12,528 bases of DNA from Acidobacteriota bacterium. GTDB taxonomy: Bacteria > Acidobacteriota > Terriglobia > Terriglobales > Acidobacteriaceae. Numbering within the stretch: the stretch's first letter is position 1; the number at the start of each line of letters is the position of its first letter. Below the pieces are notes generated by a model. It did not search any database, had not been told where the DNA came from, and saw nothing but the letters and a program-made list of their open reading frames with translations. The stretch is from NCBI GenBank assembly GCA_025353435.1, contig JANXQR010000851.1, positions 1 to 12,528 on the forward strand, written 5' to 3'. Shown one piece after another: positions 7,083-12,528 of this stretch. The position numbers and the translations under genes are program-made.

Positions 7083-8464
7083 GGCCCCTCCTCAATAAAT
7101 CTCTTCAGTACGTTGCGATACCGCCCCCGAATCTCCTCGTCCAGCGCGTGCCGACCATCCTCCACAACTAGCCGCCCCGCCACCGCAACATCACGCACCG
7201 CCGCGCGCCCCAGCGCAAACACAGCCTGCGACGCCAGCGACACCGCATCAGTCCCCATCACGGTCACATCATTCAAATCGAATGTTAAAAAGTCCGCATG
7301 CTCGCCCACTGCCAGCGTCCCGCCCTTCAATCCGAGCGCGCCATAGCCCGCCGCTGTCGCCGACTTCAGCAACCGATACCCAATCTCTTCCCCATCAACG
7401 TCGTCAAGAATCCCGCGCTCCCGCTGCACCAGCCGCAGGTGATACTCGTTCTGCCGCGCGTCTTCCAGAATGTCGATTTGCGCCTGGCTGTCCGTCCCAA
7501 ACGCCACGGGAATTCCCAGCCGCGCCGCCACATCTGCCGGAAAAACTCCATCCCCTAAATTGCGCTCCGTAGTCGGGCACGAGCAGATCGTGCTCCCCCT
7601 CGCTGCCACGCGCTCAAACTCGTCCTCCGTCAAATGAATCGCATGCACCAGCGTCGTCCGGCTCGAGAGAATTTTGTGCTCCGCCATCAGGCATACCGGC
7701 GTCGCCCCATACTCCGCAACGCACGCCTCGTTTTCCGCCGGCTGCTCGCTAATGTGCATGTGCAGCGGCAGCTCCCGATTCTTTGCGAATGCTGCAATCT
7801 CCTCCATTACCCGCAGTGGCACCGCACGAATACTATGCGGCGCTGCGCCAACCGTTACCAGCGGCCTTCCTGTAACATCCCCAATCAATTCTTCAAGGTT
7901 CTTGAGGTATCCATCCGCAGTCTCGTAAAACCGCCTCTGCCCCGCATGCGGCTCCCGCTGAAACCCCGCCCGCAAATACGCGCTCCGCAGCAAACAAATT
8001 CGAATACCCACCGACTCCGCCGCGCGAATCACCGCCTTCGCCATGGTGTTCGCATCGCCATAGGGCCGCCCATCGCGATCATTGTGCAGGTAATGGAACT
8101 CACCCACCACCGTGATCCCGGCCGTCAGCATCTCCAGAAACGTCGCCCGCGCCACGTCGTACACGTCCTCAGGCGACACAAATCCCGCCGCCCGATACAT
8201 CTGCTCGCGCCACGTCCAGAACGTGTCCCCACCGCTGACCCGCCCCTCCGCCCGTCCGCGAAACAGCCTCTGAAATGTATGCGAGTGCGCGTTGGCCAGC
8301 CCCGGTAGCAGCGCCTTTCCCGGCATCCGCACCACGTTCGCGCTCGCCGCATCTTCCAGACGCACAATTCCCGCAACGCGGCCGGCCTCATCAACCAGCA
8401 GCCCCGCGCCCTCGTGCGCACGTCCATCCGCAAACATCAAATCAGGTAGAAAGATTCGCAGCAT
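7079..8464 (-). CDS. hutF: Formimidoylglutamate deiminase (HutF)
   Basis: This zinc-dependent amidohydrolase releases ammonia from N-formimino-L-glutamate and leaves N-formyl-L-glutamate. Its presence marks the five-step histidine pathway, which needs a final deformylase. It is 461 residues, close to the family length. Metal and substrate residues follow the Pseudomonas HutF pattern: NAHSHTFQRL (H60, H62, Q65), APHSIR (H210, R213), LHMHISEQPAE (H235, H237, E240), LVHAIHL (H274) and FGTDSQ (D325). It also carries CPTTERNLGDG (296-306). HutF-type GTFW/WTWRE (80-87) separates it from guanine deaminases. It is the first gene of the operon, with ATG at 8464. Only a G-rich, weak Shine-Dalgarno candidate (GGGGG, 7 bases upstream) is seen, next to GC-rich hairpins. 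Its 3' end overlaps the hutU start by 4 bases. Confidence 0.97.
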   Translation of the reverse strand: MLRIFLPDLMFADGRAHEGAGLLVDEAGRVAGIVRLEDAASANVVRMPGKALLPGLANAHSHTFQRLFRGRAEGRVSGGDTFWTWREQMYRAAGFVSPEDVYDVARATFLEMLTAGITVVGEFHYLHNDRDGRPYGDANTMAKAVIRAAESVGIRICLLRSAYLRAGFQREPHAGQRRFYETADGYLKNLEELIGDVTGRPLVTVGAAPHSIRAVPLRVMEEIAAFAKNRELPLHMHISEQPAENEACVAEYGATPVCLMAEHKILSSRTTLVHAIHLTEDEFERVAARGSTICSCPTTERNLGDGVFPADVAARLGIPVAFGTDSQAQIDILEDARQNEYHLRLVQRERGILDDVDGEEIGYRLLKSATAAGYGALGLKGGTLAVGEHADFLTFDLNDVTVMGTDAVSLASQAVFALGRAAVRDVAVAGRLVVEDGRHALDEEIRGRYRNVLKRFIEEGP

Positions 8465-8637
8465 CCAAGCCCCCGGCGGCTACCCGCCTTTCAGCGGCTA
8501 TCAGGATAGTACCGGGCGCCTGTGCCACGCAGGAAGGTCGAACGCTCCCCAGATCGCGCTTACAACATGCGATTCCAAGGCACACTCAGCATTGCACCGC
8601 AGAAATCTCCATTGAATTCCATCACGACGAACGGAGA
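8465..8637 (-). promoter_or_regulatory. Leader and presumed promoter region of the hut operon
   Basis: These 173 bases separate hutF from the stop of the upstream DsbA-like gene and should hold the operon promoter, but no convincing -35/-10 pair was found. The best -10-like hexamer on the minus strand is TACTAT near 8512-8507, without a partner. The hutF-proximal half is highly structured. A perfect 5-bp hairpin (GGCGG/CCGCC, arms 8475-8479 and 8484-8488) sits just before the start, and the heptamer GCGGCTA is repeated at 8476-8482 and 8494-8500. A CTAT/ATAG stem lies at 8498-8509. No clear HutC-type operator was recognised. Confidence 0.4.
8475..8500. repeat. GC-rich hairpin plus direct heptamer repeat before hutF
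   Basis: Arms GGCGG and CCGCC flank a 4-base loop, and GCGGCTA occurs twice, 18 bases apart. An alternative pairing, AGCC/GGCT (8468-8471 with 8478-8481), shares bases with the first, so the two hairpins exclude each other. The style resembles dispersed REP-like intergenic repeats of GC-rich genomes, but only this one copy was noticed in the window. Confidence 0.4.
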
Positions 8638-9351
8638 CTATTTTTTGGCCGTGTGGTGGACTGGCGCTGCAGCTGCGTGTACCGCCGGGGCAGCTTGCTT
8701 GGCCTCGGCAAGCGCCATGTCGATCGTCCGATAGAGATCCTTGTCGGCACTCTCAACTTCGAGAAACTGGTCGCCTTTCGCACCTTTGTACACGATAAAT
8801 ATGGTAGGCGTGTGCTGTATGCCCGTCCGCTTGCCCAAATCGTCGTCAGCCATCACCATGGCGGCCAGCTTGTTCTGCGGATCAATCGCGAACGGCAACG
8901 CAATCTTGTGGGTGCTTGCGAAATTTTCAGTGAACCTCGCCAGCACATTCACGTTATAGATCGTGGGCTGATTCGCAAAAATCGCGTCGCGATACGCATC
9001 GCCCGCACCGTTGCCAAGCGTGTCGAACCAGCGCGCATTGATAGCCGCCGTCTTGCTCCAGGGATGCGCGGGAATCAAATAATCGCGGCGAACCCACGGG
9101 ATCTTGTACTTCGCGGCTGCTTCCTTCAGCACCGGATTCGCATGCGCGCAGGCTGGACACTCCAGATCGCTGAACTCCACAATCGCCACCGTTGCACCCT
9201 TCGGTGGATGCAACGCAACTGTATCCAGCACCTTGGTCGCCTGCGATGCCGCCTGCCCCACAAGGTTCATCGCGGCTGCCAGTGACAGAACAATCACTGC
9301 CAGAACCTGCGCCGGCAGTGCCAGTTTACGAGCCAGTAATTGAATAGTCAT
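8638..9351 (-). CDS. DsbA-like thioredoxin-fold disulfide oxidoreductase, membrane-anchored or secreted
   Basis: The gene encodes 237 residues from ATG 9351. This start is preferred because it puts a signal peptide or anchor at the N-terminus (basic MTIQLLARK, then hydrophobic LALPAQVLAVIVLSLAAA). The frame could extend to an ATG at 9468, but that adds 39 residues unlike a signal sequence. The active site is CPAC (C65, C68) in VEFSDLECPACAHANP, and the cis-proline loop is HTPTIF (P182), with an alpha-helical insert between, as in the DsbA/thioredoxin_4 family. It would oxidise cysteine pairs of exported proteins in the periplasm. A VKOR, the known reoxidant of such proteins in bacteria lacking DsbB, is encoded divergently 208 bases away. 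The tail is rich in Ala, Pro, His and Lys. Sampled lines show 47-63% GC and G exceeding or equalling C on the plus strand, opposite to the other minus-strand genes here. Confidence 0.9.
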   Translation of the reverse strand: MTIQLLARKLALPAQVLAVIVLSLAAAMNLVGQAASQATKVLDTVALHPPKGATVAIVEFSDLECPACAHANPVLKEAAAKYKIPWVRRDYLIPAHPWSKTAAINARWFDTLGNGAGDAYRDAIFANQPTIYNVNVLARFTENFASTHKIALPFAIDPQNKLAAMVMADDDLGKRTGIQHTPTIFIVYKGAKGDQFLEVESADKDLYRTIDMALAEAKQAAPAVHAAAAPVHHTAKK

Positions 9352-9559
9352 AATCTTCAATATTTTTACAGATTGCATACGGAATGGACTCATTTTCGAG
9401 TGTAAAGTAACACGTTTGATGCCGGCTCCAATTGAGATGGCACAAGAGAGGAATGCCCGTGGCACCAATTGGCCATTCCCCTGATACTTCCGCGCGCGTC
9501 CGGCGGCTCACCTTCCCAATTCTCGGTGCATCCAATGCATTACTATCGGAAGTATAACC
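9352..9559. promoter_or_regulatory. Divergent intergenic region between the DsbA-like and VKOR genes
   Basis: These 208 bases should hold both promoters. Weak candidates only: on the minus strand TTGGAG followed after 16 bases by TACTTT (about 9433-9406); on the plus strand TACTAT at 9541-9546 without a good -35. VKOR has a clear GGAAG ribosome binding site at 9548-9552, 7 bases before its ATG. CCAATTG occurs at 9428-9434 and 9465-9471, and TGGCAC at 9438-9443 and 9460-9465. The DsbA-proximal part is AT-rich. Confidence 0.45.
9484..9555. repeat. 9-bp perfect inverted repeat ahead of the VKOR gene
   Basis: ATACTTCCG (9484-9492) and CGGAAGTAT (9547-9555) are exact reverse complements, 54 bases apart. 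The right arm contains the VKOR ribosome binding site GGAAG. It could act as paired operator half-sites with DNA looping, or as an mRNA structure hiding the ribosome binding site if transcription begins before 9484. Chance is not excluded. Confidence 0.5.
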
Positions 9560-9961
9560 ATGCGCTATGTGATCGCAATACTCGCCGTTTTGGGGCTCAC
9601 CGTTTCATGTCTCGCCCTGCGGGTTCACTATTCCAACGACGTCCAACCCTGCGACATCAACGACCACTGGGACTGCGGCGTAGTCAATCACAGCCCATTT
9701 GCCACGGTTGGCCCTGTACCCGTTGCCGCCATCGGCATGGCCGGTTATGTCCTGATTGGAATATTGGCACTAATGCGCCGGCGGGCACTCGTAGCTGCGG
9801 CGTCAGTGGTTGGCCTCGCCTTTGCGCTCTACCTCACCCACATTGAAAAAGATGTGCTGATGGTCTGGTGCCTCTATTGCGTCATCTCCCAATGCTTGAT
9901 TCTCCTGCTCTCCGTTCTAAGCGTCGGATGGGCTTGGGCCAGCCGCAAATCGCACGCTTGA
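9560..9961 (+). CDS. Vitamin K epoxide reductase (VKOR) family disulfide-generating membrane protein
   Basis: This 133-residue integral membrane protein has about four hydrophobic helices (1-20, 52-70, 78-95, 103-125). It carries the VKOR cysteines: the loop pair C31 and C39 in QPCDINDHWDCGVVNHS, the conserved S45, and the quinone-proximal CXXC C104/C107 in VWCLYCVISQ. Bacterial VKORs pass electrons from a DsbA-like or thioredoxin-like partner to quinone in the inner membrane, replacing DsbB. This is the single-domain type without a fused thioredoxin domain. The divergent gene at 8638-9351 supplies a fitting partner. The start ATG has a GGAAG ribosome binding site 7 bases upstream. Sampled GC is 57-62%, with little strand skew. 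The family assignment is secure; the partnership is inferred from proximity and known biology. Confidence 0.95.
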   Translation: MRYVIAILAVLGLTVSCLALRVHYSNDVQPCDINDHWDCGVVNHSPFATVGPVPVAAIGMAGYVLIGILALMRRRALVAAASVVGLAFALYLTHIEKDVLMVWCLYCVISQCLILLLSVLSVGWAWASRKSHA

Positions 9962-9974
9962 ACTGCAATCAAAC

Positions 9975-10005
9975 CGGCCGCACCATCACGGCGTAGCAGC
10001 GGCCG
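9975..10005. terminator. Possible bidirectional terminator-like hairpin
   Basis: CGGCCGC (9975-9981) and GCGGCCG (9999-10005) are inverted arms between and within the convergent ends of the VKOR gene and the 208-residue gene. The plus side is followed by a mildly T-rich CTTGCTTCTCT and the minus side by GTTTGATTGC. The 17-base loop and lack of a real T run make it a weak candidate. Confidence 0.25.
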
Positions 10006-10612
10006 CTTGCTTCTCTGACTCCGCAATCAGCTTTCTAAACTCCACAACCGCCGGCACACCCGGCGACCGCAGCGCATCTTTCCCGCTGTACCTCCACACC
10101 GCCGGAGAGTCGAGCGCGTTGTCCCGCTTGCCTCGATACACTAAAAACATATCCTCGGACTGCCCAACCTCGACCTGAGGGGTAGGCCTGTGCCCTTGAT
10201 CGTTGGTCGGGTCCCCCGCCTGCGGTGCATTTCCTCTGCGCCCCGCACCCGCGATTCCAGCATCCGTACTGTCAACCATGACCGGCCGATTGTTGATCGG
10301 GATGCCACCCACTGTCGGCTCCACCATCTTCCCACTCCCTTTGCGAATCTCAATCACCAGGTCAGCGCTCGACACATCCTGGACCAGCTCAAAACGGCCC
10401 CAGACCATGATGGCCTTCTCTACATCTTCCCGCGCCGTGCGGTTCGCATTGGGTGCGTCGAGCGCCACGCCAGCGTCAGGGTCGACAACCACCAGCACCG
10501 ACCTCGCTTCAAGAATGTCCGTCGGCAGCACCGCCTTTTTCTTGTCCTTGCCGGCCGCCGCCATACAGCTCATCACCAGCACAGATACTACGAGGCTCTC
10601 GCGAAACAGCAT
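9986..10612 (-). CDS. Exported protein of unknown function, possible lipoprotein
   Basis: The gene encodes 208 residues from ATG 10612. A TTG one codon upstream is also open, but GGAGG sits 6 bases before the ATG. The N-terminus MLFRESLVVSVLVMSCMAAAG is a signal sequence. VMSC (C16) resembles a lipobox, with an atypical Met at -2. The mature part begins with a lysine-rich KDKKK, then a compact alpha/beta segment with VLVVVDPDAG (39-48), VWGRFELVQDVSSADLVIEI (70-89) and a final VWRYSGKDALRSPGVPAVVE (172-191). The middle (about 93-150) is low-complexity, Gly/Pro/Asn-rich and probably disordered. I do not recognise a named family. The ADLVIEI element superficially recalls lipoprotein domains that sense or bind at the cell envelope. 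It is convergent with VKOR and divergent from the maturation protease. Composition is normal for the window. Confidence 0.85.
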   Translation of the reverse strand: MLFRESLVVSVLVMSCMAAAGKDKKKAVLPTDILEARSVLVVVDPDAGVALDAPNANRTAREDVEKAIMVWGRFELVQDVSSADLVIEIRKGSGKMVEPTVGGIPINNRPVMVDSTDAGIAGAGRRGNAPQAGDPTNDQGHRPTPQVEVGQSEDMFLVYRGKRDNALDSPAVWRYSGKDALRSPGVPAVVEFRKLIAESEKQAAAATP

Positions 10613-10616
10613 CAAG

Positions 10617-10624
10617 CACCTCCC
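10617..10624 (-). promoter_or_regulatory. Ribosome binding site deciding the start of the 208-residue gene
   Basis: GGGAGGTG on the minus strand places GGAGG (10623-10619) 6 bases before ATG 10612. This is optimal spacing and favours ATG over the adjacent TTG at 10615. Confidence 0.7.
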
Positions 10625-10705
10625 ACAATGAAAGCCAGTCTAGCCCATCGGGGCGGACAACGCTCGTCTTCTCCAGTTTTGCTTTTCCCATCGAAATGCC
10701 GCCAT

Positions 10706-10717
10706 CGAATCGATTCG
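10706..10717. repeat. 12-bp perfect palindrome in a divergent promoter region
   Basis: CGAATCGATTCG is self-complementary and lies in the 162-base gap between the divergent 208-residue gene (start 10612) and the maturation protease (start 10775). It could be an operator. No recognisable promoter boxes frame it, and ATCGAA recurs at 10690-10695. The rest of the gap shows nothing clear. Confidence 0.4.
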
Positions 10718-10774
10718 CGTCGCGCTACCGTTCGACTTCGGTCAGCACCATCGCCCGTCGGATACCATTCCCAT

Positions 10775-11236
10775 ATGAAGCCTCGCTGTCTCATCCTCGC
10801 CTGCGGCAACACCCTGCGCAGCGATGACGGCCTCGGCCCCTGGCTCTGCGATTGGGCCGCAGACCGTTTCTCCTCTGATTCCCGCGTCCAGACCATCTCC
10901 AGACAGCAGTGGACCCCAGACCTCGCTCAAGACATCGCCAGCGCCGAATCCGTCCTCTTCATCGACTGTTCCGTAGCCTCATCCCCAGGGGAAATCCATC
11001 TGACCGCGGTCGAACCCGCCTCACCCGGTCCCGGGCTCGCAACCCACCACACCGGCGCCCCCGAACTCCTCGCATTAGCGCAGGAACTCTACGGCTCCAA
11101 GCCCCGCACTTCCCTGCTTCTCACAATCGGCGCCGGCTCCACCGAACTCGGCGAATCTTTCAGCACCGCCGTCACCGCCGCGCTCGCCGAAGCTTGCAGT
11201 CTCCTCGAACGCACCGTCCTCGCATGGACGCAATAA
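10775..11236 (+). CDS. [NiFe]-hydrogenase-type maturation endopeptidase (HycI/HupD/HybD family, M52)
   Basis: The gene encodes 153 residues from ATG 10775. The frame stays open far upstream, but the family begins directly with this beta strand and LILACGNTLRSDDGLGP (6-22), so the internal ATG is chosen. Such cytosolic proteases clip the C-terminal tail of a hydrogenase large subunit after nickel insertion. Candidate nickel-binding residues, by analogy with HybD E16/D62/H93, are D18 (RSDDG), D64 (LFIDCS) and H91 or H92 (ATHHTG). The C-terminal LLLTIGAGSTELGESFSTAV (114-133) matches the conserved family end region. The length is typical. No hydrogenase subunit or hyp gene is nearby, so its substrate must be encoded elsewhere, or it has another role. 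It has no good ribosome binding site. It converges on the fucosidase gene with a 5-base gap. Confidence 0.9.
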   Translation: MKPRCLILACGNTLRSDDGLGPWLCDWAADRFSSDSRVQTISRQQWTPDLAQDIASAESVLFIDCSVASSPGEIHLTAVEPASPGPGLATHHTGAPELLALAQELYGSKPRTSLLLTIGAGSTELGESFSTAVTAALAEACSLLERTVLAWTQ

Positions 11237-11238
11237 CA

Positions 11239-11254
11239 TCATCACCGCTGATGA
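11239..11254. terminator. Weak hairpin between convergent gene ends
   Basis: TCATCA-CCGC-TGATGA forms a 6-bp stem with a 4-base loop. It spans the gap between the maturation protease (TAA ends 11236) and the fucosidase stop (11242-11244). The stem is short and AT-rich, with no T run, so termination is uncertain. Confidence 0.25.
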
Positions 11255-12528
11255 CTTTCGTAGCCAGGCACCTTGAGGACATACGCGTAATCTCCTGGTA
11301 GACTCTCCGGCAACTTTACCTGAACGCCGCCCTCAACCTTTGACCACGCTAGGGACTTGTCGCCGCCAAGAAGTTCAATCGTCGTGAACGAAGGATTTCC
11401 CCGTGATCCCGCTGCGGATGCAAGCTCCTGCACGGTCACTGTTTTCCCCTTCGGCTTCCCCAGCACCGTCACAAATAGGTCCCCGCCCTTCCGTGTAAAC
11501 CGCAGATCATCCCCCTCTGTCGACTTCCCCTCCGCCTGCGTCCAAGGCGTCGTATCGTAAATCGCCTCGCCATTCTGCTTCAGCCACGCCCCCAGCGCCT
11601 TCAGCCGCTCCATCTGCACCGGCGGAATCGTCCCATTCGCCTCCGGCCCCACGTCCAGCAACAGATTTCCATTCTTGCTCACAATGTCCACCAGCAGCGC
11701 AATCAACTCTCCCGGCGCAATCGTCTCCTTCTCGCCCTCCGCCCGGTTGTACCCGAACGACCGCCCCAGCCCCCGGCACTCCTCCCACTTCTTCTCGCTA
11801 ATCTTGTCCAGCTTCGCGTATTCTGGCGACGTAAAATCCGCGTGCTTGATCCCAAACCGATCGTCGATCACCCCATCCGGCATCGCGTTGTAGTAGTCCG
11901 CCTCCACCTGCATCGCCCGCCCCGTCTTCGGCCAGTCAATGTCGTTCCACAGCACCGCCGGATGATACTTCTCAATCAGCTCGTGAATCTGCGCAAACGC
12001 GTAATCCCCGTAAGCCTGCGTCTGCGGCTTCACCATCTCGTAGTCTTTGCTCGTCTCAATCGGCCCCGTATTAAACGTCCAGTCGTACCCGCCCGAGTAA
12101 TAAAGCCCCATCTTCAGCCCCTGCTTGTCCACCGCCTTCGTCAGCTCGCCAACAATATCCCGCTCCGCTCGCAGCTGCCCTGCCTTCAGCGCCGGATTCG
12201 GATTCGCCGTCGTGCTCGGCCACAGCGTGAACCCTTCATGATGTTTCGAAGTCAGCACCACATACCGCGCCCCAGCCTCTTTGAACACCCCCGCCATCGC
12301 ATCCGGGTTCCACTTCTTCGACTCCCGATTGAACTCTGTCGAAAAATCGTAGTACCCAAAGTTCGCCCCAAAATGTTCCTTGTGATACGCCTCCGTCGGC
12401 GATCCAGGAATCCGCAGCACATTCAAGTACCACTCCGCATACGGGTTGTATTTGATGTAGTCCGCCGACGAAAAATCATGGTCTGGATGATTCAGCGGCG
12501 CCCATCCCGGCACCGAATACAGTCCCCA
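11242..12528 (-). CDS. GH29 alpha-L-fucosidase, N-terminus beyond the window
   Basis: The frame is open to the right edge and begins inside WGLYSVPGWAP, a conserved strand-1 segment of GH29. The GTG at 12513 is therefore not the real start, and a signal peptide plus several dozen residues lie outside. Of the 428 residues present, the catalytic (beta/alpha)8 barrel carries TSKHHEGFTLW (near 93-103) and HPAVLWNDIDWP, whose D196 corresponds to the nucleophile D224 of the Thermotoga maritima enzyme. ADFTSPEY has E236 at the position of the acid/base E266, and CRGLGRSFGYNR and NGNLLLDVGPEANG are also conserved. A C-terminal beta-sandwich follows (about 340-428). It hydrolyses alpha-L-fucosyl links of glycans, probably in the periplasm or outside the cell. 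No related glycan genes are in view. All catalytic residues visible are intact. Confidence 0.97.
   Translation of the reverse strand, partial: WGLYSVPGWAPLNHPDHDFSSADYIKYNPYAEWYLNVLRIPGSPTEAYHKEHFGANFGYYDFSTEFNRESKKWNPDAMAGVFKEAGARYVVLTSKHHEGFTLWPSTTANPNPALKAGQLRAERDIVGELTKAVDKQGLKMGLYYSGGYDWTFNTGPIETSKDYEMVKPQTQAYGDYAFAQIHELIEKYHPAVLWNDIDWPKTGRAMQVEADYYNAMPDGVIDDRFGIKHADFTSPEYAKLDKISEKKWEECRGLGRSFGYNRAEGEKETIAPGELIALLVDIVSKNGNLLLDVGPEANGTIPPVQMERLKALGAWLKQNGEAIYDTTPWTQAEGKSTEGDDLRFTRKGGDLFVTVLGKPKGKTVTVQELASAAGSRGNPSFTTIELLGGDKSLAWSKVEGGVQVKLPESLPGDYAYVLKVPGYESHQR

Noticed and set aside
5493..7346. 617-codon open frame on the plus strand opposite hutU and hutF
   Set aside because: It is antisense to two certain genes. 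Its translation is Arg/His/Pro-rich with no recognisable domain, as expected for a shadow frame of GC-rich coding DNA.
8601..8637. Terminator after the DsbA-like gene (TCTCC/GGAGA arms)
   Set aside because: The 5-bp stem has a 22-base loop and only a short T run, so it is too weak to call.
9352..9468. Upstream extension of the DsbA-like protein to an ATG at 9468
   Set aside because: The added 39 residues would bury the signal peptide. The region is AT-rich and looks like promoter DNA.
9460..9472. TGGCAC...TTGG resembling a sigma-54 promoter
   Set aside because: The spacing between the -24-like and -12-like parts is 2 bases short and the GC of the -12 box is missing.
10190..10774. Upstream extension of the maturation protease frame
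   Set aside because: It runs antisense through the exported-protein gene. The family N-terminus begins at the ATG at 10775.
12511..12513. GTG as the start of the fucosidase
   Set aside because: The frame continues to the window edge and the upstream residues WGLYS match the conserved GH29 core, so the gene is truncated.

Overview
The window looks like a chromosomal stretch from a high-GC bacterium. Gene content and protein style best fit Acidobacteriota (Terriglobia). This placement is inferred from protein resemblance, not from a marker gene. Ten protein genes plus two edge-truncated ones fill it densely. No rRNA, tRNA, CRISPR array, transposase or phage gene was seen, and no gene-free stretch exceeds about 210 bases.

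Left part (1-2659, + strand): the C-terminal part of a PYROXD2/phytoene-dehydrogenase-like FAD oxidoreductase, then an APC-superfamily amino acid permease 39 bases downstream. The permease runs tail to tail into the next block.

Centre (8464 down to 2668, - strand): a compact histidine-utilisation operon, hutF - hutU - small DUF3592-like membrane protein - hutI - M20 metallohydrolase. Genes overlap by 4 bp (hutF/hutU and hutI/M20) or 16 bp (hutU/DUF3592). HutU converts urocanate to imidazolonepropionate, HutI opens it to N-formimino-glutamate, and HutF deiminates that to N-formyl-glutamate. The usual last enzyme, HutG (N-formylglutamate deformylase), is absent. An M20/ArgE-like amidohydrolase occupies its position, so it is a candidate non-homologous replacement. 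The first enzyme, HutH, is not in the window. The convergent permease could be the histidine or urocanate importer.

Right-centre (8638-9961): a divergent pair, a membrane-anchored DsbA-like thioredoxin-fold protein (-) and a single-domain VKOR (+). Together they would form a periplasmic disulfide-forming system without DsbB. In hand-counted samples the DsbA gene has lower GC and a reversed strand skew relative to its neighbours, which suggests separate ancestry.

Right part (9986-12528): a secreted or lipoprotein-like protein of unknown function (-), a solitary [NiFe]-hydrogenase-type maturation endopeptidase (+), and the C-terminal part of a GH29 alpha-L-fucosidase (-) truncated by the window edge.

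The most interesting points are the M20 enzyme in the HutG slot, the compositionally foreign DUF3592 gene wedged between hutU and hutI, and the VKOR/DsbA pair with a 9-bp inverted repeat whose right arm covers the VKOR ribosome binding site.
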